A stretch of DNA of 64,000 nucleotides from Actinomadura alba. Its GTDB lineage: Bacteria > Actinomycetota > Actinomycetes > Streptosporangiales > Streptosporangiaceae. The stretch lies in NCBI RefSeq assembly GCF_014323705.1, contig NZ_JABVEC010000040.1, forward strand, positions 1 through 64,000, read 5' to 3'. Below are positions 37,465-44,394 of this stretch, one piece after another. Within the stretch, counting starts at the first letter, position 1; each line of letters begins with the position of its first letter. The position numbers were made by a program, and so were the translations under genes. The notes under the pieces are model-generated. The model was not told the origin of the DNA and did not search any database. It worked only from the letters and a program-made list of their open reading frames with translations.

Positions 37465-37564
37465 GCGATTGTCCAGAATCAATGGCGGTCACCATGCCGC
37501 GGCATGGTCGCCATGCCACAAGCACTGTTGACGATGTAGCCGCCATCCGCTGGTATCGTCGGCT

Positions 37565-37595
37565 GGGGTCTCGTACCGAATCGGTGCGAGACCCC
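37565..37595 (+). terminator. Terminator U4
   Basis: GGGGTCTCG/CGAGACCCC arms with an inner ACCGA/TCGGT pairing. It directly abuts the degenerate leader of U5. Confidence 0.85.
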
Positions 37596-37607
37596 ATCTG
37601 GTTCGCC

Positions 37608-37827
37608 GTCTCACTTTCTTCGGTCACGGTGACATTCTCATCGCCCACTGGTCGACGCCAATACGCGGCCTGGCTAAATGGCTCGGTAATTCCGATGTTC
37701 GGCGTTGCAAGTCAGGTGGGTGGGCCTATTCGCCTGGCCAAGCCGTGAGTAGTGGCATGTAGCCGACTTGGTTCCACTAATCCGAATTCTGCCTTTATGG
37801 CTTGATTTCTCCAAGGAGGTAAGTTCC
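37608..37827 (+). promoter_or_regulatory. Degenerate cassette leader U5
   Basis: It retains GTCTCAC (37608), GGCGTTGCAAGTCA (37701), the hairpin GAATTCTGCC/GGCTTGATTT (37784-37808, one extra mismatch) and AAGGAGG. It lacks ATTAAAGC and both GTTT and GGGGAT at the right place, so this unit has probably lost its promoter. Confidence 0.7.
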
Positions 37828-38094
37828 ATGGTAATTTCGAAGTACATGGCGGTTGCCGTGTCGGGTCTGGTGTTCGCGGGGGGTGCCGCCCTCGCGGTGG
37901 GCGCGGCGGCGCCGGCCAGTGCCCACACGGTGGTCGCCGCCCCCGGCCAGTTGGTCTCGGATGGCTGCTGCGGGCGTTCCCACAGGAGGTCGCACCACTT
38001 CAACCGCCATCACTTCCGCCACAACCAGCGGATCATCGTGATCAACCGCAACAACAACTTCGGCAGGAGCGACCAGTTCCTGCGTCGGCGCTAG
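37828..38094 (+). CDS. Truncated secreted family member, unit U5
   Basis: 88 residues, near-identical to U6 in DNA and protein from the signal peptide through RIIVINRNNNF, but ending early at DQFLRRR. U6 continues with 15 more residues of Gln/Arg/acidic tail. The sequence after the stop is GC-rich and unrelated to other units. With a leader lacking the promoter boxes, this looks like a decaying copy, though the frame itself is open and may still be translated. The signal peptide is 1-32. Confidence 0.75.
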   Translation: MVISKYMAVAVSGLVFAGGAALAVGAAAPASAHTVVAAPGQLVSDGCCGRSHRRSHHFNRHHFRHNQRIIVINRNNNFGRSDQFLRRR

Positions 38095-38273
38095 CGCCTG
38101 CGGGAGGACAATGGCGGGGCGGCGCGGGAGCTGCAGCGCATAGGCCGCGGTTCCAGGGCCCCGCGCCGCTCTAAGGGCCCACGCCGGCGACCGTCCGTGG
38201 GGCAAGGACCTCGCCGTGACCTGGTCGTAGCGCCTGGAAGCCGCAAGCGACCTGAACCAACGTCCACAGCTGT

Positions 38274-38302
38274 GGGGTCGCGCATGGTAGGCGCGGGACC
38301 CG
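38274..38302 (+). terminator. Weak terminator U5
   Basis: GGGTCGCGC/GCGCGGGACCC pairs with bulges only. It is the least perfect of the terminators, in line with decay of this unit. Confidence 0.55.
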
Positions 38303-38342
38303 CTTTATGCAAATGGTGAATTGCGGGACAGGTCACTGAATT

Positions 38343-38633
38343 TGGACATAGAGCCAAATCGTGGATAATAGGGTGTTTGATGTCGCAACTAGCACCTCAT
38401 TAAAGCATCCATGTCGAGATCCCCGAATCGGTGCCAAGTCTTATATCTTGCGGTTTCGCGAACTAGGTGCAGGGGATGAGATAAATGGAAAATACGGCAT
38501 GGAGTGAGGTAGTGGATACGTCAACGCATCCATGATTCGTGTAGCGGCCAAATGTCGCACGGCGGGCTCGCCATCGTCCGTAAGAACTAGAATTCGGCCT
38601 TATGGCCTGGTTTTCTCCAAGGAGGCAAGTTCC
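38343..38633 (+). promoter_or_regulatory. Cassette leader U6
   Basis: TGGACA (38343) with TAATAG (38366), ATTAAAGC (38399), CCAAGTC (38434) with CTTG (38447), GTTT (38453), 15 bp, GGGGAT (38472), ATACGGCATGGAGTGA (38492), hairpin AGAATTCGGCC/GGCCTGGTTTT (38589-38614), AAGGAGG. The inner stem here is GGCC/GGCC where other copies have AGCC/GGCT. Confidence 0.82.
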
Positions 38634-38942
38634 ATGGGAATTTCGAAGAGCACGGCGGTTGCCGTGTCGGGTCTGGTGTTCGCGGGGGGTGCCGCCCTCG
38701 CGGTGGGCGCGGCGGCGCCGGCCAGTGCCCACACCGTGGTCGCCGCCCCCGGCCAGTTGGTCTCCGATGGCTGCTGCGGGCGTTCCCACAGGAGGTCGCA
38801 CCACTTCAACCGCCATCACTTCCGCCACAACCAGCGGATCATCGTGATCAACCGCAACAACAACTTCAGCAGGAGCGACCAGTTCCAGCGGCAGCGGGAG
38901 CAGCAGCGTCAGCAACAGCGATTCGACGAAGACGAAAACTGA
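38634..38942 (+). CDS. Small secreted His-rich protein with RIIVIN core, unit U6
   Basis: 102 residues. The signal peptide is 1-32 (cleavage after PASA). The mature part runs HTVVAAPGQLVSDGCCGRS, a His/Arg stretch (HRRSHHFNRHHFRHN), the core QRIIVINRNNNFSRSDQFQR, and a Gln/Arg tail ending in an acidic FDEDEN. It shares about 250 bp of almost identical DNA with U5, so the two arose by a recent duplication or gene conversion. U6 looks intact. Exported; function unknown. Confidence 0.85.
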   Translation: MGISKSTAVAVSGLVFAGGAALAVGAAAPASAHTVVAAPGQLVSDGCCGRSHRRSHHFNRHHFRHNQRIIVINRNNNFSRSDQFQRQREQQRQQQRFDEDEN

Positions 38943-39003
38943 GGAATCAGTCGGAACCGCGAAATCTCTGGCCGACCGGTGCTCATGGCCGTGGCCGGCA
39001 TGA

Positions 39004-39033
39004 GGGGTCCCACATCGGCTGGTGTGGGACCCC
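39004..39033 (+). terminator. Terminator U6
   Basis: GGGGTCCCACA/TGTGGGACCCC, perfect 11-bp arms. Confidence 0.88.
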
Positions 39034-39080
39034 GCCGTGCACGTATCTAAAAGGGCCCTCAGTGCCCCGGATCGCCGTTC

Positions 39081-39307
39081 ATTAAAGCACGGTGGTAAAG
39101 AGTCCAAAGTCTCATATCTCGCGGTTTCGTGAAGTTGGCCCAGGGGATGAAATAAGCGGAACATCGGGGATGGGGTCAAGTGATGGATTTGATTCGCCTG
39201 CCCATTGTTCGTCGCGCTGAGAAGTGTCACCAACGTGACAGACCTTGTTCCGTAGAGATTCGAAAGTCGGCCATCTATGGCTCGATTTCTCCAAGGAGGC
39301 AAGTTCC
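39081..39307 (+). promoter_or_regulatory. Cassette leader U7
   Basis: ATTAAAGC (39081) only 47 bp after the U6 terminator, CAAAGTC (39105), GTTT (39124), 15 bp, GGGGAT (39143), GCGGAACATCGGGGATGGGG and TCA (to 39178), hairpin GAAAGTCGGCC/GGCTCGATTTC (39262-39289), AAGGAGG. Confidence 0.82.
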
Positions 39308-39715
39308 ATGGTAATTTCGAAGTACATGGCGATTGCCGTGTCCGGCCTGGCCTTCGCGGGAGGTGCCGTTCTCGCGGCCGCCCCGGCCAGTGCGCAGGTC
39401 ATGGCCGCCGCACCTCAGCATGTGATTTCCGGTGGCGTTGTGGGCGGTGGCGGTGTGGGTCCCGGCCCCCGTCCGGTGGTCCATCGCAGGGTGGTCGTTC
39501 ACAGGCCGGTCCACAGGGTCAGGGTCCACCGGCCCTGCATCAACAGATGCCACAACCGCGATCACTTCCGCGAGTTCGACCGTTTCCACGCCCGGGAGCA
39601 CAGGCGCGCCATCATCGTCAACCGGAACCGCAACTTCAGCGACAGTGACACCGACCAGTTCCAGCGGCAGCAGGAGCGGCAGCAGCAGGAAATCCGACCA
39701 GAAGAAGACAGGTAG
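39308..39715 (+). CDS. Small secreted His/Arg/Val protein with AIIVNRNRN core, unit U7
   Basis: 135 residues. The signal peptide is slightly shorter (1-29, cleavage after PASA). The mature part has QVMAAAPQHVISG, a Gly/Val part, a Pro/Arg/His/Val part (RPVVHRRVVVHRPVHRVRVH), two Cys in CINRC, a His/Phe/Arg stretch, then the core RAIIVNRNRNFSDSDTDQFQ and a Gln/Arg/Glu tail ending RPEEDR. The core keeps IIVNRN with one residue fewer than IIVINRN, as in U3. Exported; function unknown. Confidence 0.83.
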   Translation: MVISKYMAIAVSGLAFAGGAVLAAAPASAQVMAAAPQHVISGGVVGGGGVGPGPRPVVHRRVVVHRPVHRVRVHRPCINRCHNRDHFREFDRFHAREHRRAIIVNRNRNFSDSDTDQFQRQQERQQQEIRPEEDR

Positions 39716-39820
39716 ATAGATACACCGTTCGCGGTGGGAGGGTCGCTGCGTCACCACGTCGCCGCCCGTCGGTGGACCGGCCGGGTGACCGGATCAGGAC
39801 CTTTGGGTCTTGCGGGCATG

Positions 39821-39853
39821 GGGGTCTCGCGCCGGTGGTCGGTGCGGGACCCC
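39821..39853 (+). terminator. Terminator U7
   Basis: GGGGTCTCGC/GCGGGACCCC with one G-T pair and inner CCGG pairing; an imperfect but clear stem. Confidence 0.75.
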
Positions 39854-39940
39854 GTCCCGCGCCGCCGCCGAGGACTCGGCCGCATGTACCCGTGATTCCT
39901 GCAAAACGGGCATAGGGTGAAATGTGCACAATCTCCGGCA

Positions 39941-40174
39941 ATTAAAGCGGCTTTGTCGAGAGTATCGAACTGACGCCAAGTCTTATATCTCGCTGTTTTG
40001 TGGGCCTCCCTCCGGGGATGACGTTAATGGAACATGCGGCATGAAGTCAGTCGGTGGGCCCATTGATGCCCACTTTATCGTCGGAACATTTGATCGTTGC
40101 CACGGGGCCGACCTCGTTCCGTAGAAATCTGAATTAGGCCTTTATGGCTTGATTTCTCCAAGGAGGCAAGTTCC
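39941..40174 (+). promoter_or_regulatory. Cassette leader U8
   Basis: ATTAAAGC (39941), CCAAGTC (39976) with CTCG (39989), GTTT (39995), 15 bp, GGGGAT (40014), CGTTAATGGAACATGCGGCA and TGAAGTCA (40022-40049), a full 10-bp hairpin GAATTAGGCC/GGCTTGATTT (40131-40155), AAGGAGG. Confidence 0.85.
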
Positions 40175-40813
40175 ATGGGAATTCCAAAGAGCATGGCGGT
40201 TGCCGTGTCCGGCCTGGTTTTCGCGGGAGCGGCCGCGCTCGCGGTGGGCGCGGCCAGTCCGGCCCGCGCTGCGGGCGTGGCGATCGCGCCTGGCGTCGTC
40301 TGCGGCGGGAAGGCGTCCGGAAAAGCGGCCGGAAAGGCGCGCGGCGGAAAGATCCGTGGTGGCAAGGTCCGCCATGGACGGGTGGCGGTGCGGCGATTCC
40401 ATGTCCGCAGGGCCGGGGTTCGCCACTTCGTGGGCGGTCGTGGTGGCTGTGGTTGCAGTTCGAACCGGCACCACGGCTCCAACCGGCACTTGAACGTCCA
40501 CCACCTTCATCAGCGGATCATCGTCATCAACCGGAACAACAACGTCAGCCGCAGCGGCCAGGTCCAGCGCCAGCGGGTGGACCCGGAAGAGCGGTTCATC
40601 CGTAGTCTCGAGCCCGGCCTGCTGACGCCCGGCGCGCCGGACACGACTGCGCCCGCGGCGGCTCCGGCAGCGGCCCCTGCGGCGGCCCCTGCGGCGGCTC
40701 CGGCAGCGGCCCCGGGAGCGGCGCAAGGTTCGACGCAGGGTGCGGCTCCGGTGGCCGCGCCGGCCATCGCGCCCGGAGCGCCTGACTCGGGGGTGCCTGC
40801 GGCGCCCATGTAG
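40175..40813 (+). CDS. Secreted basic protein with RIIVIN core and Ala-Pro tail, unit U8
   Basis: 212 residues. The signal peptide is 1-32 (cleavage after PARA). The mature part has a Lys/Gly/Arg-rich stretch (CGGKASGKAAGKARGGKIRG), a Gly/Cys/His part (GGRGGCGCSSNRHHG), the core QRIIVINRNNNVSRSG and a short Gln/Arg part. It ends with a repeated APAA(P/A) tail of about 60 residues (TAPAAAPAAAPAAAPAAAPA) closing at GVPAAPM. The repeat is from GCGGCxCC units. Lys and Ala-Pro tails recall cell-wall-spanning linkers; that is inference. Function unknown. Confidence 0.82.
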   Translation: MGIPKSMAVAVSGLVFAGAAALAVGAASPARAAGVAIAPGVVCGGKASGKAAGKARGGKIRGGKVRHGRVAVRRFHVRRAGVRHFVGGRGGCGCSSNRHHGSNRHLNVHHLHQRIIVINRNNNVSRSGQVQRQRVDPEERFIRSLEPGLLTPGAPDTTAPAAAPAAAPAAAPAAAPAAAPGAAQGSTQGAAPVAAPAIAPGAPDSGVPAAPM

Positions 40814-40847
40814 CGATCCAAATCAAACTCAGATCCACTCAGATCCG

Positions 40848-40889
40848 CTCGGGTCCGGGTCCTCGCACTATGCGGGACCCGGACCCGAG
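40848..40889 (+). terminator. Terminator U8
   Basis: CTCGGGTCCGGGTCC/GGACCCGGACCCGAG, perfect 15-bp arms, the longest stem in the array. Confidence 0.88.
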
Positions 40890-40920
40890 TGCCATGAGCC
40901 CTGTCGACAGGTGCAGAACG

Positions 40921-41105
40921 GGGAGCAAGCACCATCTGATCACGGACGGCACCGGGATACCTCTCGCGTTCACGCTGACCCGCGACTGGGCGTCCACCGC
41001 TGGCTGGTAGAGCGCGCCTTCGCGCTCCTGCACCGCTTCCGGCGTCCACGCATCCCCTGGGAAGTCCGCGACGACATCCACGACCACCTCCAGGCACTCT
41101 CGATC
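40921..41105 (+). pseudogene. IS5-type transposase remnant
   Basis: GSKHHLITDGTGIPLAFTLT (40921-40980) is the start of the catalytic region of IS5-family DDE transposases. It is followed, in another frame (40983 on), by VHRWLVERAFALLHRFRRPR and IPWEVRDDIHDHLQALS, the usual C-terminal region. The middle is deleted and the frame shifted, so it is dead. It lies right after the U8 terminator. No terminal inverted repeats were found. The rest, to about 41227, shows nothing I can name. Confidence 0.8.
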
Positions 41106-41227
41106 ACCGGTGAGCTGGATGAACCCAGAGGAACCACGGGACATCGCCATCCACACGACGCCCTCGCCCGCGTCGAGCCTGTCCAGTGCCCCCGGCCCGG
41201 GCCCGCGACTTCCAAACTCTATCAACC

Positions 41228-41511
41228 GGGACATATTCGGACGCAATGGTATAAATACCCTAAGTTTGACTATTTCTGGAGATTAAAGAAGAGCTGTCCA
41301 AGGTGGAGAATCGTAGTCAAGCTAGCTTTCTTACCGTTTCGTGCTTAGAGCCCTAGGGGATGACATTAGCGAACATGCGGTACAGGGTCGCGTGGTGAGC
41401 GGAAATATGCTCATCATTCAGCGTGGCGGGGGTCGCGCTGGCAGATCGGCACTGTTCCGTACATGCCCGAATCCAGCCTTTACGGCTTGAATTCCCCCAG
41501 GAGGTATTTCC
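41228..41511 (+). promoter_or_regulatory. Cassette leader U9
   Basis: GGGACA (41228)/TATAAA (41250), ATTAAAG (41282), TCAAGCTAGCTT (41317), GTTT (41336), 16 bp, GGGGAT (41356), ATTAGCGAACATGCGGTA (41364), hairpin GAATCCAGCC/GGCTTGAATT (41469-41493), AGGAGGT (41499). Confidence 0.82.
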
Positions 41512-41910
41512 ATGGGAATTCCGACGCACATGGCGATCGCCATGTCCGGCCTGGTTTTCGCGGGAGGTGCTGCTCTCATGATCGGCGGAGCGACTTCGGC
41601 CAGTGCCGAGGCGATGGCCGCCGCACCTCAAGTCACATCCGCCAAGTCGTCGTGCGGGCACCGCCGCGGATGCGGCTGCAACCGCAGCTGCGGCTGCCGT
41701 CGGGGCTGTGGGGGCTGCAACCGCCACCACGGCCGGCACAGCAACCGCCACACGTTCTCACACAACCAGCGCATCGTCGTCATCAACAGGAACAACAACA
41801 TCAGCCGGAGCGGCCCCGAAATCGGCCAGCGCCGTGGTTTCAGGGGCCTCGACGACCTCAGGGGCGTGGACGACGATGACTTCGGTGACGGCGGTGGCTG
41901 GAACGACTGA
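41512..41910 (+). CDS. Secreted Cys-rich protein with RIVVIN core, unit U9
   Basis: 132 residues. The signal peptide is 1-32 (cleavage after SASA). The mature part has seven Cys in a Gly/Arg context (CGHRRGCGCNRSCGCRRG, CGGC), a His/Asn stretch (NRHHGRHSNRH), the core QRIVVINRNNNISRSG, and an acidic end (GLDDLRGVDDDDFGDG, WND). It links the basic His/Q members to the acidic ones downstream. The Cys spacing suggests disulfides or metal binding, which is inference. Exported; function unknown. Confidence 0.83.
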   Translation: MGIPTHMAIAMSGLVFAGGAALMIGGATSASAEAMAAAPQVTSAKSSCGHRRGCGCNRSCGCRRGCGGCNRHHGRHSNRHTFSHNQRIVVINRNNNISRSGPEIGQRRGFRGLDDLRGVDDDDFGDGGGWND

Positions 41911-41993
41911 ACCGTGTCCTCACCGGTGACAGCGGTCCCCGGGGCCGGGTAGCGGCGTACCGACCGGCACCTGTACGGGGTCGTATCGAGGAT

Positions 41994-42026
41994 GGGCCTC
42001 GCGCTCGAAGGAGCGCGGGGCCCTTT
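41994..42026 (+). terminator. Terminator U9
   Basis: GGGCCTCGCGCTC/GAGCGCGGGGCCC with one G-T pair, followed by TTT. It ends only 13 bp before the U10 leader begins. Confidence 0.85.
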
Positions 42027-42038
42027 CGTGTGCCCGCG

Positions 42039-42265
42039 ATTAAAGTCACTTCTGGGAGTTTTCCGGCATGCGGTCAAGTCGCGTTTTGGCGCGGCATGCC
42101 GGGGGGATGGCGTTACCGAAAGGTGCGGTATGTGGTGATACGGGCAATAGGTGTCGTATGTCCTATTACCCTGAGGCGTGGCGGTCGGGAAGGGTGCCGG
42201 CAGGTGCTCCGTGCCGCGGAACGCGATTCCGGCCTTCACGGCTCGAATTCTCCAAGGAGGTCTCC
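42039..42265 (+). promoter_or_regulatory. Cassette leader U10
   Basis: ATTAAAG (42039), TCAAGTC (42073), GTTT (42083), 16 bp, GGGGAT (42103), CGTTACCGAAAGGTGCGGTA (42111), hairpin GATTCCGGCC/GGCTCGAATT (42225-42249), AAGGAGG. The preceding terminator leaves no room for a promoter upstream of ATTAAAG, which places the promoter inside these blocks. Confidence 0.82.
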
Positions 42266-42472
42266 GTGGGAATTCTGAAGCGCATCACTCTCGCCATCTC
42301 GGGTCTGCTGCTGGCGGCAGTGGCGACCCTCGCGATGGGCGCGGCCCCGGCCGCGGCCGCCTCGTCGGCGACGGCCGGCAGTCACGGCATCACCCTGTCC
42401 GCCTGGTGCGGCGACTGGGAATGTGGCTGTTGGGACGACTGCTGTGACGACTGCTTTGTCGATTGGTGGTGA
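42266..42472 (+). CDS. Secreted acidic Cys/Trp-rich peptide, unit U10
   Basis: 68 residues, the shortest member; GTG start. The signal peptide is 1-31 (MGILKRITLAISGLLLAAVA start, cleavage after PAAA). The mature part of about 37 residues is ASSATAGSHGITLSA then WCGDWECGCWDDCCDDC and FVDWW: six Cys, five Trp and eight acidic residues. No RIIVIN core. The size and Cys density resemble secreted disulfide peptides or small metal-binding peptides; no known family is recognised. Confidence 0.8.
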   Translation: MGILKRITLAISGLLLAAVATLAMGAAPAAAASSATAGSHGITLSAWCGDWECGCWDDCCDDCFVDWW

Positions 42473-42561
42473 TCGCGGCGTTCGCGCGGTAGAGAGGCCA
42501 GTGCGCGCGCCAGGCGGGCGGTGACGAGGCCACCGCCGGTCTGGCCGGCGCTGGGGCCCAT

Positions 42562-42594
42562 GGGTCCCGCACCTGAGGGTGCGGGACCTGTTTT
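42562..42594 (+). terminator. Terminator U10
   Basis: GGTCCCGCACC/GGTGCGGGACC stem followed by TGTTTTC, so close to a classical intrinsic terminator. Confidence 0.88.
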
Positions 42595-42624
42595 CGTTTC
42601 TCGCTGCAGGTTCTGTCAAACCTC

Positions 42625-42842
42625 TATAAATTGGGTCAAATCCGGATTTTTCCCAGTTTCGCCCAGTTGGCCCCGGGAATGCCGTTATTCGGAAGATGTG
42701 GCATGGGGTCATGGAGGCAGTGGGCCATTCATGCAGCCGTTCGCCGGTGCGGCGTCCACGCGTCGCGCCGGGGGATCGACTCCGTACCACAGAAACGCGA
42801 TTCCAGCCTTTATGGCTCGAATTCTCCAAGGAGGTAGTTTCC
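42625..42842 (+). promoter_or_regulatory. Cassette leader U11
   Basis: TATAAATTGGGTCAAATCC (42625) replaces ATTAAAGC. GTTT (42656), 15 bp, GGGAAT (42675), CGTTATTCGGAAGATGTGGC and ATGGGGTCA (42683-42711), hairpin GATTCCAGCC/GGCTCGAATT (42799-42823), AAGGAGGT. Confidence 0.82.
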
Positions 42843-43097
42843 GTGGGAATTCTGCAGCGCATGACTGTCGCCATCTTCGGCCTGCTGCTCGCGGGGGTGG
42901 CAGCCCTCGCCTTCGGTACCACCGCACCCGCCGCCGCGGCCACCGTGGCCACGGCCGGCCAGACCGGCACCGTCCTGTCCTTCTTCGACGACGACTGCGA
43001 TGACGACTTCGACGATGACTTCGACGATGACGACGACTTCGATGACGACGACGACTTCGACGACGACTTCGAAGACGACGACTTCGACGACGTCTGA
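42843..43097 (+). CDS. Secreted poly-aspartate protein, unit U11
   Basis: 84 residues; GTG start. The signal peptide is 1-32 (MGILQRMTVAIFGLLLAGVA start, cleavage after PAAA). After ATVATAGQTGTVLSFF the rest is almost only Asp and Phe in a DDDxF pattern with one Cys (DDDCDDDFDDDFDDDDDFDD) and ends FEDDDFDDV, built from GAC/GAT and TTC codons. Extremely acidic; such repeats bind Ca2+ or pair with basic polymers in other systems, but nothing shows that here. Function unknown. Confidence 0.82.
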   Translation: MGILQRMTVAIFGLLLAGVAALAFGTTAPAAAATVATAGQTGTVLSFFDDDCDDDFDDDFDDDDDFDDDDDFDDDFEDDDFDDV

Positions 43098-43173
43098 CAC
43101 CGGCGGCGACCGACCAGTGACAGCGCACGCCGGGCCGAGGTGAGAGATCGCCCGTAGGACGCTGTCGGCACGA

Positions 43174-43203
43174 GGGCCCCGCACCGGGCGGTGCGGGGCC
43201 CTT
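43174..43203 (+). terminator. Terminator U11
   Basis: GGGCCCCGCAC/GTGCGGGGCCC, perfect 11-bp arms and CTT. It closes the array. Confidence 0.88.
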
Positions 43204-43293
43204 CGCCGGAGGGACGCGCCGGGGTGGGTGGGGCGCCGGATCAGGCGTGCGGGCCGCGTGCGACGCCGCGGAGCGGATGAGGGGAGTGTCGTC

Positions 43294-44394
43294 GTGGTCG
43301 ACCGGCAACGGGCCAGGGGATGCCTGCTCGGCCTCGCGGCCGGCGACGCCCTCGGCCGTCCCGCCGAGAACCTGGCGCCAGAGGAGATCGCCGGGCGCTG
43401 GGGACGCCTCACCGAGCTCGCTCGCGGGCCGGACGGCATGGCGGTGGGCACCGATGACACCGAGTACGCCCTCTTCACCGCCTTCCTGCTGGAGACCTAC
43501 GGCTCCGCCCTGAGCAGCGGGGACGTGGCGCGGGAATGGCGCCGGAACATCATCGCGCCGCTGGACGAGCGGCCGGGCCCCATGCGCGGGGCGGGCTTCT
43601 CCGAGCTGGGCACGGTGCAGGCGCTGCGCCGTGGCCTGGAGCCTCCGCTGAGCGGCCGGTGGCAGCAGCATGGCTGGTCGGACGGCCTGGCGATGCGCGC
43701 CGCCCCGTACGGCGTCTTCGCCGCGGGCGAGCCCGCTGAGGCGGCCCGCCTGGCGGGCGTCGACGGAGCCGTGAGCCATGGTGGTGAGGGCGTGCACGGC
43801 GGGCGCGCCGTTGCGGCGGCCGTGGCCCTCGCGATGACGGGCGCCCCACCGGCCCAGGTGATCGACGCCGCGCTGGCGGTCATCCCGGCGGACTCCTGGA
43901 CCGGTCGCACCGTCCGCGCGAGCGTGCGGATCGCCGGTGCGCGACGCTCCGCCATACCCGTGATCGCCGACGAGCGGCACACGGCCGATCTGCACGAGGC
44001 CGTGGTCGTACGGCACTGTCCCTGGGCCGATCTCGCGCCCGAGGCGGTGGCGCTCGCCTTCGCCGCGTACCTGCTCGGCGCGGGAGAGGTAGAGGTCTCG
44101 GTGACCAACGCGGTGAACCTCGGCCGTGACGCCGACACCACGGCGGCGATCGCCGGTGCCCTGGCGGGCGCGGGCCAGGGCGAGGACGGTGTGCCCGAGC
44201 GCTGGTCGGCCCGCATCGGCCCGGCTCGCGGAACGTGCCTGCGCGCCGTCGCCGGGCGTGACGTCCGCGATGCCGCCGACGCCCTGGCGGCCGCCGCGCG
44301 CCGGGAGCACACCGGCCCGGGGCGTGCCCCCGGCGCGCGGCGCGAACAGCCGCGAGACCAAGGGGGGTGGCGGGCGTGCCGGCGGGGGATCTGA
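43294..44394 (+). CDS. ADP-ribosylglycohydrolase-family protein, first of three
   Basis: 366 residues from the GTG at 43294, seven bases after GGGGAG; the frame is open upstream without a ribosome site. It has the family start RARGCLLGLAAGDALGRPAE, the metal-binding VGTDDTEYALFTAFLLE (DDTE) and the C-terminal signature VNLGRDADTTAAIAGALAGA (DxDT). All metal-ligand motifs of the ARH/DraG fold are present, so it is probably active in removing ADP-ribose from a protein, nucleic acid or small molecule. Its last residues overlap the next gene. Confidence 0.92.
   Translation: MVDRQRARGCLLGLAAGDALGRPAENLAPEEIAGRWGRLTELARGPDGMAVGTDDTEYALFTAFLLETYGSALSSGDVAREWRRNIIAPLDERPGPMRGAGFSELGTVQALRRGLEPPLSGRWQQHGWSDGLAMRAAPYGVFAAGEPAEAARLAGVDGAVSHGGEGVHGGRAVAAAVALAMTGAPPAQVIDAALAVIPADSWTGRTVRASVRIAGARRSAIPVIADERHTADLHEAVVVRHCPWADLAPEAVALAFAAYLLGAGEVEVSVTNAVNLGRDADTTAAIAGALAGAGQGEDGVPERWSARIGPARGTCLRAVAGRDVRDAADALAAAARREHTGPGRAPGARREQPRDQGGWRACRRGI

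Noticed and set aside
41108..41225. Possible minus-strand gene piece after the transposase remnant
   Set aside because: The translation (ALDRLDAGEGVVWMAMSRGS) looks protein-like, but it is short, overlaps the remnant and has no recognised family.
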